DNA of 64,000 nucleotides from a candidate division KSB1 bacterium (GCA_034521575.1 JAXHMJ010000003.1:186001-250000), one strand, 5' to 3'. Positions 18,454 to 28,588 are shown, counted from the stretch's first letter. Made by a program: numbers and translations. The notes: generated from the sequence alone by a model not told the origin.

Positions 18454-18768
18454 ATGCAATACGATATTTATCTTGTAAATCCTGAACCGAAATTCGGCAG
18501 TGAACCGGATAAACTCAGACCCTGCATCGTTGTTTCTCCGGATGAATTGAATCAATATTTGCAAACGGTGGTGATTGTACCGCTTACCTCTTCACTTTGC
18601 GATTGGCCGTTCAGAGCGCTCATTGAGTATGACGGTCGAAAATCAGATGCCTGTATTGATCAAATCCGGGTGATTGACAAACAGCGATTGATCAAAAGAA
18701 AAAGCCGTCTTTCGATCCAGGAGATTCAAAGCGTAAAAGATTTGATTCGCGAAACGTACGTTGACTAA
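18454..18768 (+). CDS. mazF: MazF/PemK endoribonuclease toxin
   Basis: The chain has the MazF/PemK/CcdB fold: YDIYLVNPEPKFGSEPDKLRPCIVVSP near the N-terminus (the usual LxPxxGxExxKxRPxvVvS pattern), VVIVPLTSS in the middle, and DQIRVIDKQRLIKRKSRL carrying the conserved catalytic Arg region. At 104 residues it has the standard length. The enzyme cuts mRNA at short sequence motifs when the antitoxin is degraded. It starts on the base after the antitoxin stop. A hairpin (TAAACCG / CGGTTTA) follows at 18778-18815. Confidence 0.88.
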   Translation: MQYDIYLVNPEPKFGSEPDKLRPCIVVSPDELNQYLQTVVIVPLTSSLCDWPFRALIEYDGRKSDACIDQIRVIDKQRLIKRKSRLSIQEIQSVKDLIRETYVD

Positions 18769-18844
18769 AGGGCGGTCGTAAACCGAACGAGGAGTAGCAG
18801 TCTATCGTGCGGTTTAGGGGTATATCTGGCCGGTTCCCGAATTT

Positions 18845-19711
18845 CTATTTTTCGGGAAATCCCATCAAATCATTCTTTGAAAACGACCATTCCGGCGTGT
18901 ATATGACGGTATCTGAATTTAATCTGTACCATGGACTGATGCTGTCATGCCTGTTATGCAATATCTGGATCTCCTGGGCCGGCATGTAGCTTTGCGCCAG
19001 CAGGTAGATGCGTTCACCCGTGCTTGCATGTTTGGCCATATCCACGACAATCACCGCATGTCCGGGCATGCCGCCCTGGATCAGCACATCGCCGATTTGC
19101 ATCTTGTGAAACGCTACTGACTCTAATTCCCGGGACAGGGACAGGGTGCCGGCATACATGAAAATCAGCTGCATATACTGCCGGAAATCGTGATAGGTAT
19201 TGGACGGGGCATAGCGGTTGTTCCAGCGGGTTGTATTGCCCTCAACGATCATGCGCCGGCCCTGCATCCATTCCGAATAATCGACTCGAAAACCGTTGGT
19301 GAAATTGAAATGGATGCTGTCATATTGCTGCTGCTGCCACAAATACTCCGCCCGCAGCCGCATCACCGCATCCGCGCATTGATGCAGGTCCTGATCCCCG
19401 ATCGGCAGGTCCACAACCGCCACGTACACACCGTGATTCGGCTTGCTGCCACCGTCATAATATTTTGCCGGTGAGCCGTGCGCTTTGAGCGGTAATGTTC
19501 TGAGATATGCCGTGAACGAGTTTTCTGAAGCAGGACTGCGCCGGAATCCCTGCGGCGTCCGGATTCTGTTTTGAATAACAGCGCCGGTGGTATCGATGAG
19601 TGGATTTCCGGTATGGTCAGTCTGCCGGGTTTGCGGATGATCTGTCTGCGCTTCACAGCCGGTCAGGCAGAGGAATAGACCGGTGATGAGGATGTAATGG
19701 ATTTGTTTCAT
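18845..19711 (-). CDS. DUF4846 lipoprotein
   Basis: The start at 19711 gives a lipoprotein signal (MKQIHYILITGLFLCLTGC). The mature chain carries the conserved blocks of DUF4846: SFTAYLRTLPLKAHGSPAKY, DQDLHQCADAVMRLRAEYL, IHFNFTNGFRVDYSEWMQG, SNTYHDFRQYMQLIFMYAGT and GDVLIQGGMPGHAVIVVDMA with AQSYMPAQEIQIL. The H and D pattern in the last block recalls a papain-like/NlpC-type fold, but the activity is not known to me. The frame is open to 19810 without a better start. Two long intergenic repeats lie upstream. Confidence 0.8.
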   Translation of the reverse strand: MKQIHYILITGLFLCLTGCEAQTDHPQTRQTDHTGNPLIDTTGAVIQNRIRTPQGFRRSPASENSFTAYLRTLPLKAHGSPAKYYDGGSKPNHGVYVAVVDLPIGDQDLHQCADAVMRLRAEYLWQQQQYDSIHFNFTNGFRVDYSEWMQGRRMIVEGNTTRWNNRYAPSNTYHDFRQYMQLIFMYAGTLSLSRELESVAFHKMQIGDVLIQGGMPGHAVIVVDMAKHASTGERIYLLAQSYMPAQEIQILHNRHDSISPWYRLNSDTVIYTPEWSFSKNDLMGFPEK

Positions 19712-19810
19712 CTGATAGATTATACCTGTGTTTGAGCCTTTTTGTTTCAGGGATTGCTTGTTGTTCTCGTGCTTTTCGTTTTCTCGTTCCGTCAGTCCCG
19801 TCCCCGCCAC

Positions 19811-19992
19811 CTCGTTCCGTCAGTCCGCTTGCGGAATGCCATCTGGACACTCTGTGTCCAGTGCCTGATGCTTGAGGCATAAGCTTGCTGGTTGAGATTG
19901 TGCTTTAGCTCCTAAATGAGGCTCTTTCGGCAGTTGTTTGCCGGGACACAGAGTGTCCGTGCTGCATTCGCGGGCAGAGTGAGGGAACGATG
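19811..19992. repeat. Long intergenic repeat, copy A
   Basis: About 182 bp that recurs at 20090-20274. Shared landmarks in order are CCTCGTTCCG, GCGGAA, GGACACTCTGTGTCC (a 15-bp near-palindrome), CTTGAGGCA, AAGCTTGC, GAGATTGTGCTTTAGCT, GGCAGTTGTTTGCCGG, GGACACAGAGTGTCC and GTGCTGCATTCGCGGGCAG. The two 15-mers are inverted copies of each other, so each unit can fold into a long stem. No coding function is visible. Confidence 0.8.
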
Positions 19993-20089
19993 AAAAAGAT
20001 ACGGACGAGTCCGTGAGGTACGCGGGCTGAGTGTCTGTCCTGCCGCGACGGTCACGGACGACGAACCTCGTCGTCCGACATCCCCGCGC

Positions 20090-20274
20090 CCTCGTTCCGC
20101 CAGTCCTTTGGCGGAACGCAGTTTGGACACTCTGTGTCCAGTGTCTGGTCCTTGAGGCAGAAGCTTGCCTTTAGAGATTGTGCTTTAGCTCACATACATT
20201 TGTCTTTGTCGGCAGTTGTTTGCCGGGACACAGAGTGTCCGTGCTGCATTCGCGGGCAGAGTGAGGGGGACGAT
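20090..20274. repeat. Long intergenic repeat, copy B
   Basis: Second copy of the 182-bp element, in the same orientation, with a ~97-bp spacer between copies that itself holds two hairpins (around ACGGACGAGTCCGT and GACGACGAACCTCGTCGTC). Its start and end match copy A over the listed landmarks with scattered substitutions. It abuts, and probably replaces, the 3' end of the unrecognised gene that follows. Confidence 0.8.
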
Positions 20275-21103
20275 GCGACGAGGATATACAACGTAAAAAT
20301 GCGGTAATGATCCTTGTAAACATGTTCAGAATTAAATTGCTGAAAACTCGCCGTGTAGGTCCAGATGATGCGTCCGTCATCGTCGTAATAAATCAGTTCG
20401 CCGCTGTCGTTGGGGTCGATGCGGCTCAATGTACCGAGGAACACCTCATTGCGCTCATCGTGATAACATCATGCAGCCGTAAAGAAAAGGGCGCGGATGC
20501 GTCTGCATTCAGGATGTCCCACATTTTCTGCAGCAGTTGCGGAACCGTATCCTCGGGTTTCATGTGCCGGTAGATTTGACCCATCATGGGCTCTGTCGGC
20601 ATCCGAACCGGAGGCGGGGCGTCAGCGCCTGAGTAAATCAGGATACCGCGGATATCCTCTGCTGTCCGCAAAGTATCCGACTGTTCAGCAGCCAGTTTCA
20701 GATTGCGCAGCAGTTTGGCGCTTTCCGGGTCGCGTTCTCTGAAAATTCGATACAGTCCCTGACGAGTGCGAGCGGTAACCAGCCGCCGCAAATGCAACAA
20801 TGCGGTTTCTTGACAGTCTATCGGTTCTTGCAGTGATTGAAAGTAATGTTTCAATCGAATCAGACAATTGTGTTCATCGCGTTCGAACAAGTCGGCAACC
20901 GCATCCAGGGCAATGGATTCCAGCGCATGCTTTGTGTTGTCTTTGATATCAGTCAGATGCAGCCCCTGGCGTTGTTTGAATTTGAGATACGCGACGGACA
21001 GGCGCAGGACAATCTCAATGAGCGCCCTGAGTTCGGACCCGGTTAGATAGCCGCTGCGGCATTTTTGCCAGAGGTGAAAGAGGGAAACGTCTGTTTTCTG
21101 CAT
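20190..21103 (-). CDS. Unrecognised protein, frameshifted, 3' end running into repeat B
   Basis: I do not recognise this family. The first ~215 residues are helical, with LRALIEIVLRLSVAYLKF and LLHLRRLVTARTRQGLYRIF. The literal frame stops at 20426 just after LRLHDVITM. Inserting one base near 20456 continues as DERNEVFLGTLSRIDPNDSG and a beta-rich segment (ELIYYDDDGRIIWTYTASF), which then enters the repeat and stops at 20190. The natural C-terminus is probably near 20285. No motif gives an activity; RLVTARTRQGLYRIF is basic and might bind nucleic acid, but that is a guess. Confidence 0.5.
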
Positions 21104-21245
21104 AGGAAAATGTTTTGATTGGTGCAATATACTGAAACATACTCAATTCAACCTTTACAAGCAAGTCCGGTTATTAAAAAAATGTCAATGTATCATTCTT
21201 TTATTGATTTCCATGCCTGAAATCACTAAAATAGACAGAATATCT

Positions 21246-24082
21246 ATGAAAATCTATAAACTGTACATTCTATTGCTGTGCGTCTTGGTGGGAAAGTTCG
21301 GCTGCAATGAGCAGCCGGTGAATAACGGCGCTCCGGCCCTGTTGTCGTTGACGGTACGCAATGCGGATCAGGATCCGGTGGTGCATGCCCGGGCTCAGAC
21401 CTCCGGGCAAAGCGCCTTGTCGGATTCAACCGGCCGCATTGATATGCACTGGCGTCCGGGCGGACGGTTCTTCATCTGACGGCGCCGGGATATCAGGACC
21501 GGACCGACACCCTGAGTTTACAGTCGGGGCGTAATACTATGGGATCAGTGACACTGGGGTCTCTGAATGATCTTTGGCTGGACTTTATGAAAACCGCAGA
21601 TAATCCCGCTGACCAACAGCAGGTTTTGGAATTCTGCGGCTTTAGAGTGACGGAACAGGCAGCACACACCAATGGCCTGGCGCCGGCGCATGTGAACAGT
21701 ATATATTTACTGCATCAGGACCGGACAGGCGTAACCGCCAATGAAATATATCAGGAACTTTTGTTGTACGGAATGGTTACTCGTCGGGGAGACGCGCTGG
21801 GCAAGGCGGAGTTTATAGATCTGCTGCAGGCGCTTTGCACTGCCGCTCAGCAGCATCCGGCGGCTCCGCATTCGTTATTGTATCAATATCTGCTGCTGGA
21901 CGAGAACGGCGATATGAGCAAATCACCCCAGAGTATTGTGGCCTCGACATCGTTCACCCCGCTTCAAAGCGTCATGCTGCTCTCGGCTTTTTCTATCCTG
22001 GCGCACTCGCCGGTGACAGACTATCGGCCGTTTGCCCGTTCACTGCAGGCGGCTTTGAGTGAAAACTGGATGTCTGTGCCGGTGGACGCCGGTATCGATC
22101 AGGGAGAGTTTTCAGATGCTGTGACAGACCCTGCACCGGGATTGGCTGCGTTGCGGCTGGGACTGGAAATCGGTTCGGGGTTGTCCGCGCCCGCATCCGG
22201 TTTGAATGCCCAATATCTGCCGTTTACAGCCTCGGGTGCGCTGAATGAGGGAACGGCGCTGGGAAATCTGGCTGCTGCATTTCTGTATAAAATTCAAACC
22301 GGTCGTCTGGGACAGATGCTGAGTGCAAATGAACAGCAGGATCTGTATTTGAACCAAACCGGTGAGTTTACCTCGGAAACGGGCGCGCTCTCGATAATGC
22401 ATCCGGCATCCGGTGATGTCTGGGCCATGGGTGACACGCTCGAGGTAACCTGGAATACGGGGATGCTGGGCGGTACGGTCCGGCTTGATTTATACAAAGG
22501 CGCTGAGCCGCTTGAAAATATTGTTGCTTCAACCGGGAATGACGGATATTTTGGCGACTATGTGCTGCCATTGAATTTGCAGACCGGCAATGATTACCGC
22601 GTCTATATCCGTCATCGTGAACAGCCCGGTTATTTCGATTTCGGGGACCGTTTTGTCATTCAACCGCAGTCCGATCTGCTTTCCATCACCGAACCCAACC
22701 GGTCAACGGTCTGGGTGCAGGGACAATCCCGGGCGCCGATCCGCTGGGATAGCCGATTTGCAGCAGGCAATGTATCCATTCTTTTGATTCGCGGCTCGAA
22801 TTTCAAAACGATTGCCGCCAATACACCGAATGACGGCGAGTATTCAGAATTCACGGTTCCGGTCTCACAACCCCCGGCGGAAGATTACCGCATCCAGATT
22901 CAGCGTCTTGATGATCCGGCGATTTCTGACCAGAGTCCGTTGTTTGAGATACGCGCCTCTGAAGACACAGGGTTTCAAGTTACGCAACCGGACGCCTACA
23001 GTCGCTGGATGCCCGGCGAAACGGTTCAAATTGCCTGGCAGAGTCAGGGCAATCCCGGGGAAACGGTGAGGATTGCGCTGGTTTCACCCGAAAACCAGAT
23101 TTTGGAAATCGCTGCTGAAACGGTCAACGACGGACAATTTTCCTACACGTTGCCTGATGACCTAAAAGCCGGAACCGGCTACCGTGTCCGGATTGCATCT
23201 GTTCGTTCTGAGGTGTATGCCTACAGTTCAGCGTTTGAGATTCTGGCGGCAGATCAGGGATATATCCGTGTGACACGTCCATCTGCAGAAAGCGTTTGGG
23301 TGCCCGGCAGCACAGTGGAATTTATCAAATGGTCGGCAACGGAGCATTCGGGATCACAGGTGCGGATTGTCCTGTACTGCGATGCTTCGCCTGTGCTGAC
23401 TATTGCAGAATCCGCTCAAAACAGCGGGACCTTTGCGTTTTCCGTGCCTGCCGGACTCGCCGCAGGAGAAAATTATCGGGTGAGTGTTCAATCGCTGCAG
23501 AATGAGATTGCCGATACCAGTCCGGCCTTTACAGTTATTCCCGAAAGCAGTGGATTTTGGCAGACGTTTGAGTCAGATGCGGGAAACTGGCAACCGCTCC
23601 TTGAATCCGCAACCTGGCAGGTGGAGAATGGCGTTTATCAATGTACCAGCCATCCTCTGTCCGCTGCATCGGTTTACGATGCCGGTTTTTCGGGTTCGTT
23701 TACCTATCAGGCCGATATTGCATTCACATCGTCCTCAGCAGGCCTGGTTTTCTTTGTGAACGCAGAGGCGCAGGGGTATGCGTTCACCGTCAACCGCAGC
23801 AGTGAATTTTCTCTGTTCTATATTCATTCGGACGACAAGGCGGATACTCTGATGTCAAAATTCCGGCATCCTGCTGTGGCCATTGAACCCGGCAATAGCC
23901 TGAATCTGCGAATCGAATATAAAGCATCTGAGGAATTATTTTCTTTTTATGCTGATGAGCAGTGGCTGTTTTATGCCGGCGACAGTCGTTATACTGATGG
24001 AAAATTTGGTGTGTTTTCAGAGTGGTGTTTGGGTGAAAAATACAGCTTGTTTGATCATGTAAAGCTGTTGATTCGCCCGTAA
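21246..24082 (+). CDS. Large surface lipoprotein with Kre9/KNH-like repeats, frameshifted
   Basis: The ATG at 21246 gives a lipoprotein signal with Cys near residue 21. A short Ig-like segment (LLSLTVRNADQDPVVHA) is interrupted by a missing base near 21466; restoring it continues as VLHLTAPGYQDRTDTLSL into the long frame from 21539. A helical domain of ~230 residues follows. Next come four repeats of about 95 residues built on SIMxPxxxxVWxxGxxxxxxW ... NDGxFxxxxP ... YRVxIxS, like the Kre9/KNH (Ser-Thr-rich GPI-anchored) beta domain. The ~180-residue C-terminal domain (FWQTFESDAGNWQP ... FGVFSEW) resembles a concanavalin-like/DUF1080 fold that often binds glycans. It is probably a cell-surface adhesion or glycan-binding protein. 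Confidence 0.7.
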
Positions 24083-24128
24083 TTGAATGTTTCGAAATGT
24101 TTAGCGCAAGGGGGCTGGCAGATTCTGA

Positions 24129-24177
24129 CAGAACAGAAACAGGACCTTTGCACTGCAGCCCTGTTTCTTCTGTTCTG
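24129..24177. terminator. Long stem-loop between convergent genes
   Basis: CAGAACAGAAACAGG (24129-24143) pairs with CCTGTTTCTTCTGTTCTG (24160-24177) with a 3-nt bulge and a 16-nt loop. It lies between the convergent lipoprotein and thioredoxin-like genes and could terminate both, although the T tract is weak. Confidence 0.55.
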
Positions 24178-24190
24178 CGCGACAGAGGCA

Positions 24191-24763
24191 TTAAAAATAA
24201 TCGGGTTGGTTGCCCGGTTTCCACTTTATATTGCATCCCACAGAGGGTTTTTGATCCTGACCGATGGGTTCGCCGGTCAACAGACGTTCGACGGCCAGAC
24301 TCAGATCCTTGCCGGTTACCGGTTTGTCGTTTGCCGGTCGACTGTCGTCAAACTGTCCGCGATACACAAGTTTGTGATCGCTGTTGAATAAAAAGAAATC
24401 CGGTGTACAGGCCGCGCGGAATTGTTTTGCCACCTCCTGTGATTTATCCAACAGATAAGGAAAGGTAAATTTAAAAGTCTCTGCTACTTTTTTCATCTCT
24501 TCCGGTTTATCATTCGGATAGGCCTGATAATCATTGGACATGATTGTGACGACACGGACCCCGTTATCCTGATAGTCTTTGAGTCGTTCGGCAAGCACAT
24601 TGATGATATTTTTAACATAGGGGCAGTGGTTGCAAATAAAAGCTATTAGCAGGGGTTGATTTTCAAAATCCCGATTCGAAACACGTTTGCCGTTCATGTC
24701 GGGCAATTGAAAATCCGGACAAGGTGTTCCCAGTTCTAACATGGTAGAAGGGGTGTGAGCCAT
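24191..24763 (-). CDS. Thioredoxin-fold AhpC/TSA-like protein
   Basis: The ATG at 24763 has AAAGGAG 8 nt upstream. The chain follows the peroxiredoxin/thioredoxin-like layout: CPDFQLPDMNGKRV, then AFICNHCPYVKNI, where CNHC takes the CxxC position, then FPYLLDKSQEVAKQFRAACTPDFFLF with the cis-Pro loop, YRGQFDDSRP, and a conserved SVGCNIKWKPGN tail. This cytosolic family is common in bacteria with no signal peptide; activity as a peroxidase or disulfide reductase is probable but not established. Length (190) is normal. Confidence 0.8.
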   Translation of the reverse strand: MAHTPSTMLELGTPCPDFQLPDMNGKRVSNRDFENQPLLIAFICNHCPYVKNIINVLAERLKDYQDNGVRVVTIMSNDYQAYPNDKPEEMKKVAETFKFTFPYLLDKSQEVAKQFRAACTPDFFLFNSDHKLVYRGQFDDSRPANDKPVTGKDLSLAVERLLTGEPIGQDQKPSVGCNIKWKPGNQPDYF

Positions 24764-24898
24764 AGAATTCTCCTTTACGTTGGTTTGAACATAAAACAGT
24801 ATCATGTACTTGATACATTCCGAAATTTGAGAAAAAAATGCTGCTTTTTTTTACGATATAAAATGATATCTTTTAGTGGTCAAGCATGAAAGGAATAT

Positions 24899-25516
24899 GT
24901 GGAATTTTTAATCACCGGAATTGTTCTTGGATTGTCCGCGGGCACCAGCCCCGGGCCGCTTTTTGCCCTGGTGGTAAGTGAATCCCTGCGCGGAACCACG
25001 GCTGACGGGATCAAAGTGGCGTTATCCCCGCTGATCACGGATGCGCCTATCATTCTGTTATGCTATTTTCTACTGCGTCAGATACAGGATCTGCCTCTGC
25101 TGTTGGGTGTGATCTCCTGCATCGGTGGTGTTTACGTCCTGTACCTGGGGATTCAGAGTTTGCGCGTACAGCCTGCAGCGTTTAAAGTGTCGGGGCGCCG
25201 CCGTACGGCCGCACTCTGGAAAGGTGTGGTGACCAACGCTGCCAGTCCGCATCCCTATCTGTTCTGGATCAGTGTCGGTACGCCTCTGATGATGCGAGCT
25301 CTGGAAACCGGGGCGTTGCATATTGTATTGTTTCTGGCCGGTTTTTACGTCTGCCTGGTCGGGGCCAAAACCATTCTGGCTGTCGTTTCCGGGCAGTCAA
25401 AGCGGTTTTTGAATGAAAGTATCCTTGTTCATGTGAATCGTGTGATGGGAGTTATCCTGATTGTGTTTTCTCTTTTGCTCTTTTATCAGGCTTTTCGATT
25501 TTTCCTGCAACTGTAA
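24899..25516 (+). CDS. LysE/RhtB-family exporter
   Basis: This 205-residue inner-membrane protein has six hydrophobic segments and the LysE signature GLSAGTSPGPLFALVVSESLRG at the N-terminus, plus SPHPYLFWISVGTPL in the middle. The family exports amino acids or related small molecules; the substrate here is not predictable. The start is a GTG at 24899 with AAAGGA a short 5 nt upstream. It faces rtcB convergently with only 10 bp between stops. Confidence 0.82.
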   Translation: MEFLITGIVLGLSAGTSPGPLFALVVSESLRGTTADGIKVALSPLITDAPIILLCYFLLRQIQDLPLLLGVISCIGGVYVLYLGIQSLRVQPAAFKVSGRRRTAALWKGVVTNAASPHPYLFWISVGTPLMMRALETGALHIVLFLAGFYVCLVGAKTILAVVSGQSKRFLNESILVHVNRVMGVILIVFSLLLFYQAFRFFLQL

Positions 25517-25526
25517 TCGGATCAGG

Positions 25527-26954
25527 TTATCCTTTGATCACGGACAATGGTTTTAATTTGGCAACCTTGTTGGCAATACCCGCACCTGCGACCGCTTCCA
25601 CCACCTGAGAGACGTCTTTATACGCGTCCGGCATTTCTTCAGCGACTGTTGAACGGCCGGTTGAGCGCAGATAGATGCCCCGGTCTGCGAGTTCGCGGGT
25701 GATATCGCGGCCGCGCGCCGCTTTTTTGGCTTTTGTGCGGCTCATCACACGTCCGGCTCCGTGACAGGCGGACCCGAACGTGTCCTGCATGGCCTGAGAT
25801 GTACCCGTGAGCACATAGGAATAACGCCCCATGTCACCGGGGATAAGCACGGGCTGACCGATTTCGCGATAGTCCGCGGGTATTTCCGGATGCTGCGGCC
25901 CAAAGGCGCGCGTGGCGCCTTTACGGTGCACGCACAATTTCATAGATACCCCGTTCACCTGATGGGTTTCGATCTTGGCGATATTGTGAGCCACTTCATA
26001 GACCACACGGATTTCGGACCCGGCAATGCCCAGGGCTTGTTCGAATGCTTTTCGGACGCGGGAGGTGATCAGCTGCCGGTTGGCAAAGGCAAAATTAACA
26101 GCGCAGGCCATGGCAGATAGGTAATTCCGGCCTTCTGCGGACTGGATCGGAGCGCAGCACAACTGCCGGTCGGGCAGTTTGATCCCGTATTTTTGCGCCG
26201 CCTGCAGCATCACTTTGATAGCGTCGTCACAAACCTGGTGTCCGAATCCCCTTGATCCGGTGTGGATGAGCACCGTGACCTGATCTTTTTCCAGGCCCAG
26301 CACCTTTGCGGCATTTTCGTCGAACAGGGTTTGTACCGCGCCCACCTCTACGAAATGATTGCCGGAGCCCAGAGTGCCGACCTGATCACGACCGCGTTTC
26401 AGTGCCCGGTCACTGACCAGCTGCGGTTCGGCGCCGGCCATTTCGCCGTTTTCTTCTATTTTATCCAGATCCTGCGGAACGCCGTAGCCCTGTTCGACGC
26501 ACCAGCGCGCGCCCTGTTTGAGCAGGTTTTTCTGTTCGCGGCCGGATAATTTGACGGATCCGGTTGATCCCAGACCACTGGGGATGCTTTTAAAAAGCTC
26601 ATCGGTCAGGGATTTCAGGCGCGGTTTGATATCCTGAACCGAGAACGGGGTTTTCAATAGCCGAACCCCGCAGTTGATGTCATATCCCACACCGCCCGGC
26701 GAGATGACGCCGTTGTCCATATCAAACGCCGCTACACCACCGATCGGAAATCCATATCCCCAGTGAATATCCGGCATGGCCCAGGAATAATTGACAATTC
26801 CCGGCAGACATGCCACATTCATGGCCTGCTGCGGCGCATTATCCGACAGGATGTCATTCAACATGGATTCGGTTGCAATAATGCGCGCGGGTACGCGCAT
26901 ATCCCCGCTTGGGGGGAATTCAAAACAATAGTCATTGATTTTTTGGGGGGTCAT
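25527..26954 (-). CDS. rtcB: RtcB 3'-phosphate/5'-OH RNA ligase
   Basis: The protein joins RNA 2',3'-cyclic phosphate or 3'-phosphate ends to 5'-OH ends using GTP and Mn2+. Active-site blocks are intact: SPGGVGYDINCGVR with the metal-binding Asp and Cys, GTLGSGNHFVEV, HTGSRGFGHQV, VAHNIAK, and CVHRKGATRAF near the guanylylated His. Length (475 from the ATG at 26954) is typical of the RtcB1 type; the frame opens 12 nt further up at a TTG. No rtcA, rtcR or archease gene is next to it. It serves in tRNA or damaged-RNA repair. Confidence 0.93.
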   Translation of the reverse strand: MTPQKINDYCFEFPPSGDMRVPARIIATESMLNDILSDNAPQQAMNVACLPGIVNYSWAMPDIHWGYGFPIGGVAAFDMDNGVISPGGVGYDINCGVRLLKTPFSVQDIKPRLKSLTDELFKSIPSGLGSTGSVKLSGREQKNLLKQGARWCVEQGYGVPQDLDKIEENGEMAGAEPQLVSDRALKRGRDQVGTLGSGNHFVEVGAVQTLFDENAAKVLGLEKDQVTVLIHTGSRGFGHQVCDDAIKVMLQAAQKYGIKLPDRQLCCAPIQSAEGRNYLSAMACAVNFAFANRQLITSRVRKAFEQALGIAGSEIRVVYEVAHNIAKIETHQVNGVSMKLCVHRKGATRAFGPQHPEIPADYREIGQPVLIPGDMGRYSYVLTGTSQAMQDTFGSACHGAGRVMSRTKAKKAARGRDITRELADRGIYLRSTGRSTVAEEMPDAYKDVSQVVEAVAGAGIANKVAKLKPLSVIKG

Positions 26955-27160
26955 ATCAACTCGCAATTATTTTTTCTTCTGGACACAGCGAACCGGGCCT
27001 GGGTTTTTGATCTTTTTTTGACCCATGAGCTCGTTTGTGCCGTCAAAACTGATCTCACAATATACAATGAAGAACCACTCATTTCAACGCTTTTTCAATT
27101 CTTTATAAAAACAGATAAATGTATTGCTTTTCATCCGATTATTTTTTAAACTTTTGATAA

Positions 27161-27277
27161 AGCAAAGGTTGTTTGATTGGGAACAAATACGGTTTCGCTG
27201 TCGCCGATGTCGATCAGGAGAGACGTGTCGTAGAACAGCGCACCATGATCCCGCAATCTATCACAAGGAAACATTGA
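27161..27277 (+). pseudogene. Possible C-terminal remnant before the fucosidase gene
   Basis: A 38-codon frame begins directly after an in-frame TAA and reads SKGCLIGNKYGFAVADVD, then QERRVVEQRTMIPQSITRKH, then stop. The charged, protein-like composition in an otherwise A/T-rich 330-bp gap (26955-27286) suggests the last part of a lost gene. I cannot name the family. Its stop overlaps the leader of the fucosidase gene. The rest of the gap shows no gene. Confidence 0.25.
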
Positions 27278-27286
27278 GAGGATATT

Positions 27287-28588
27287 ATGTCAAAGACAAT
27301 GCTGTTGAGCTTACTTGTTCTGGTTTTCAGTACGACTTTTGCACAGGAACCTGCTTACCAGCCGACAGCGGAAAATTTAGAGGCGCGCGAATGGTTTCAG
27401 GATGCAAAATTCGGATTGTTTGTACACTGGGGTGTTTATTCTGTGCTTGGAGACGGTGAATGGGTGATGCAGGTCCAATCTATTCCCAAAACCCCGTATG
27501 AAAAACTTGCTTCTTTTTTCAATCCCATTGACTTTGATCCGGCTGAATGGGTGGCTATGGTCAAAGACGCGGGAATGAAATACATCACCATCACCAGCAA
27601 GCATCATGACGGGTTCGGGATGTTTGATTCCGAGTTGACGGATTGGGATATTGTTGACCGAACCCCCTACCAAAAGGATGTGCTGAAAGCCCTGGCAGAT
27701 GAATGTCATAAACAGGGAATCCGGCTTTTCTTTTATTATTCGCAACTGGACTGGCATCACAACGATTATTATCCGCGCGGCAACACCGGCAAGTCGGCCG
27801 GCCGCCCGGATACCGGCAACTGGGATGCTTATATTGATTATATGAACGCTCAGCTCACGGAACTGCTCACCGGCTACGGTGATATAGCCGGTATCTGGTT
27901 TGACGGCATGTGGGACAAGCGCGAGGCGGACTGGCGGCTGCAGGAGACCTATTCCCTGATTCATGATCTGCAGCCCGGATGTCTGATCGGGAGCAATCAT
28001 CACCGGGCGCCCAAGCCGGGTGAGGATATTCAGATGTTTGAAAAAGATCTGCCCGGACAAAACAAGTCCGGTTTCAGTAAAGGTTCCGAGGTGGGCAATC
28101 TGCCGCTGGAAACCTGTGAGACCATGAATCACTCCTGGGGATTTAATCTGCAGGACCGGGATTTCAAAACATCGCGCGACCTGATCCATTATCTGGTCAA
28201 GGCGGCCTGTCATAATGCCAATTTTCTTTTGAATGTGGGGCCGATGCCGAACGGCAATATTCAACAGGAATGTGTGGATACATTAAAAATTGTCGGCGAC
28301 TGGATGGATACATACGGGGAAACCCTTTACGGCACCCGCGGCGGCCCGATCCCGCCGGCGGACTGGGGTGGCAGCACCCGAAAAGATGATGTGGTCTATG
28401 TGCATATTCTCAACTGGCAGGATGATGCTTTTCTGATAACCGGTCTGGACACGATTCAATCGATTCATCTCTATTCCACGGGCGAAGCGCTGGATTATAC
28501 ACAAACCGAATTCGGGACGGTTGTGGATCTGTCCTATACCGAACCGCTGATTGACCGGGTTTTGACGATTAAAACCGAAAACAAGTGA
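27287..28588 (+). CDS. Alpha-L-fucosidase, GH29, secreted
   Basis: A signal peptide (MSKTMLLSLLVLVFSTTFA) leads a GH29 catalytic domain: WFQDAKFGLFVHWGVYSVLG, ITITSKHHDGFGMF, and the nucleophile region IAGIWFDGMW with the conserved Asp. NFLLNVGPMPNG and a short beta-sandwich follow. The enzyme removes terminal L-fucose from glycans outside the cytoplasm. GAGAGGA precedes the ATG. It begins a tight same-strand operon with a sugar MFS transporter, a ROK protein and a sulfatase, which points to a sulfated fucose-containing substrate such as fucan or fucoidan. Confidence 0.92.
   Translation: MSKTMLLSLLVLVFSTTFAQEPAYQPTAENLEAREWFQDAKFGLFVHWGVYSVLGDGEWVMQVQSIPKTPYEKLASFFNPIDFDPAEWVAMVKDAGMKYITITSKHHDGFGMFDSELTDWDIVDRTPYQKDVLKALADECHKQGIRLFFYYSQLDWHHNDYYPRGNTGKSAGRPDTGNWDAYIDYMNAQLTELLTGYGDIAGIWFDGMWDKREADWRLQETYSLIHDLQPGCLIGSNHHRAPKPGEDIQMFEKDLPGQNKSGFSKGSEVGNLPLETCETMNHSWGFNLQDRDFKTSRDLIHYLVKAACHNANFLLNVGPMPNGNIQQECVDTLKIVGDWMDTYGETLYGTRGGPIPPADWGGSTRKDDVVYVHILNWQDDAFLITGLDTIQSIHLYSTGEALDYTQTEFGTVVDLSYTEPLIDRVLTIKTENK

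Noticed and set aside
27377-28264. 295-codon open frame antisense to the GH29 fucosidase gene
   Set aside because: Same reason: the sense strand carries clear GH29 motifs throughout, and the antisense frame shows no family features.
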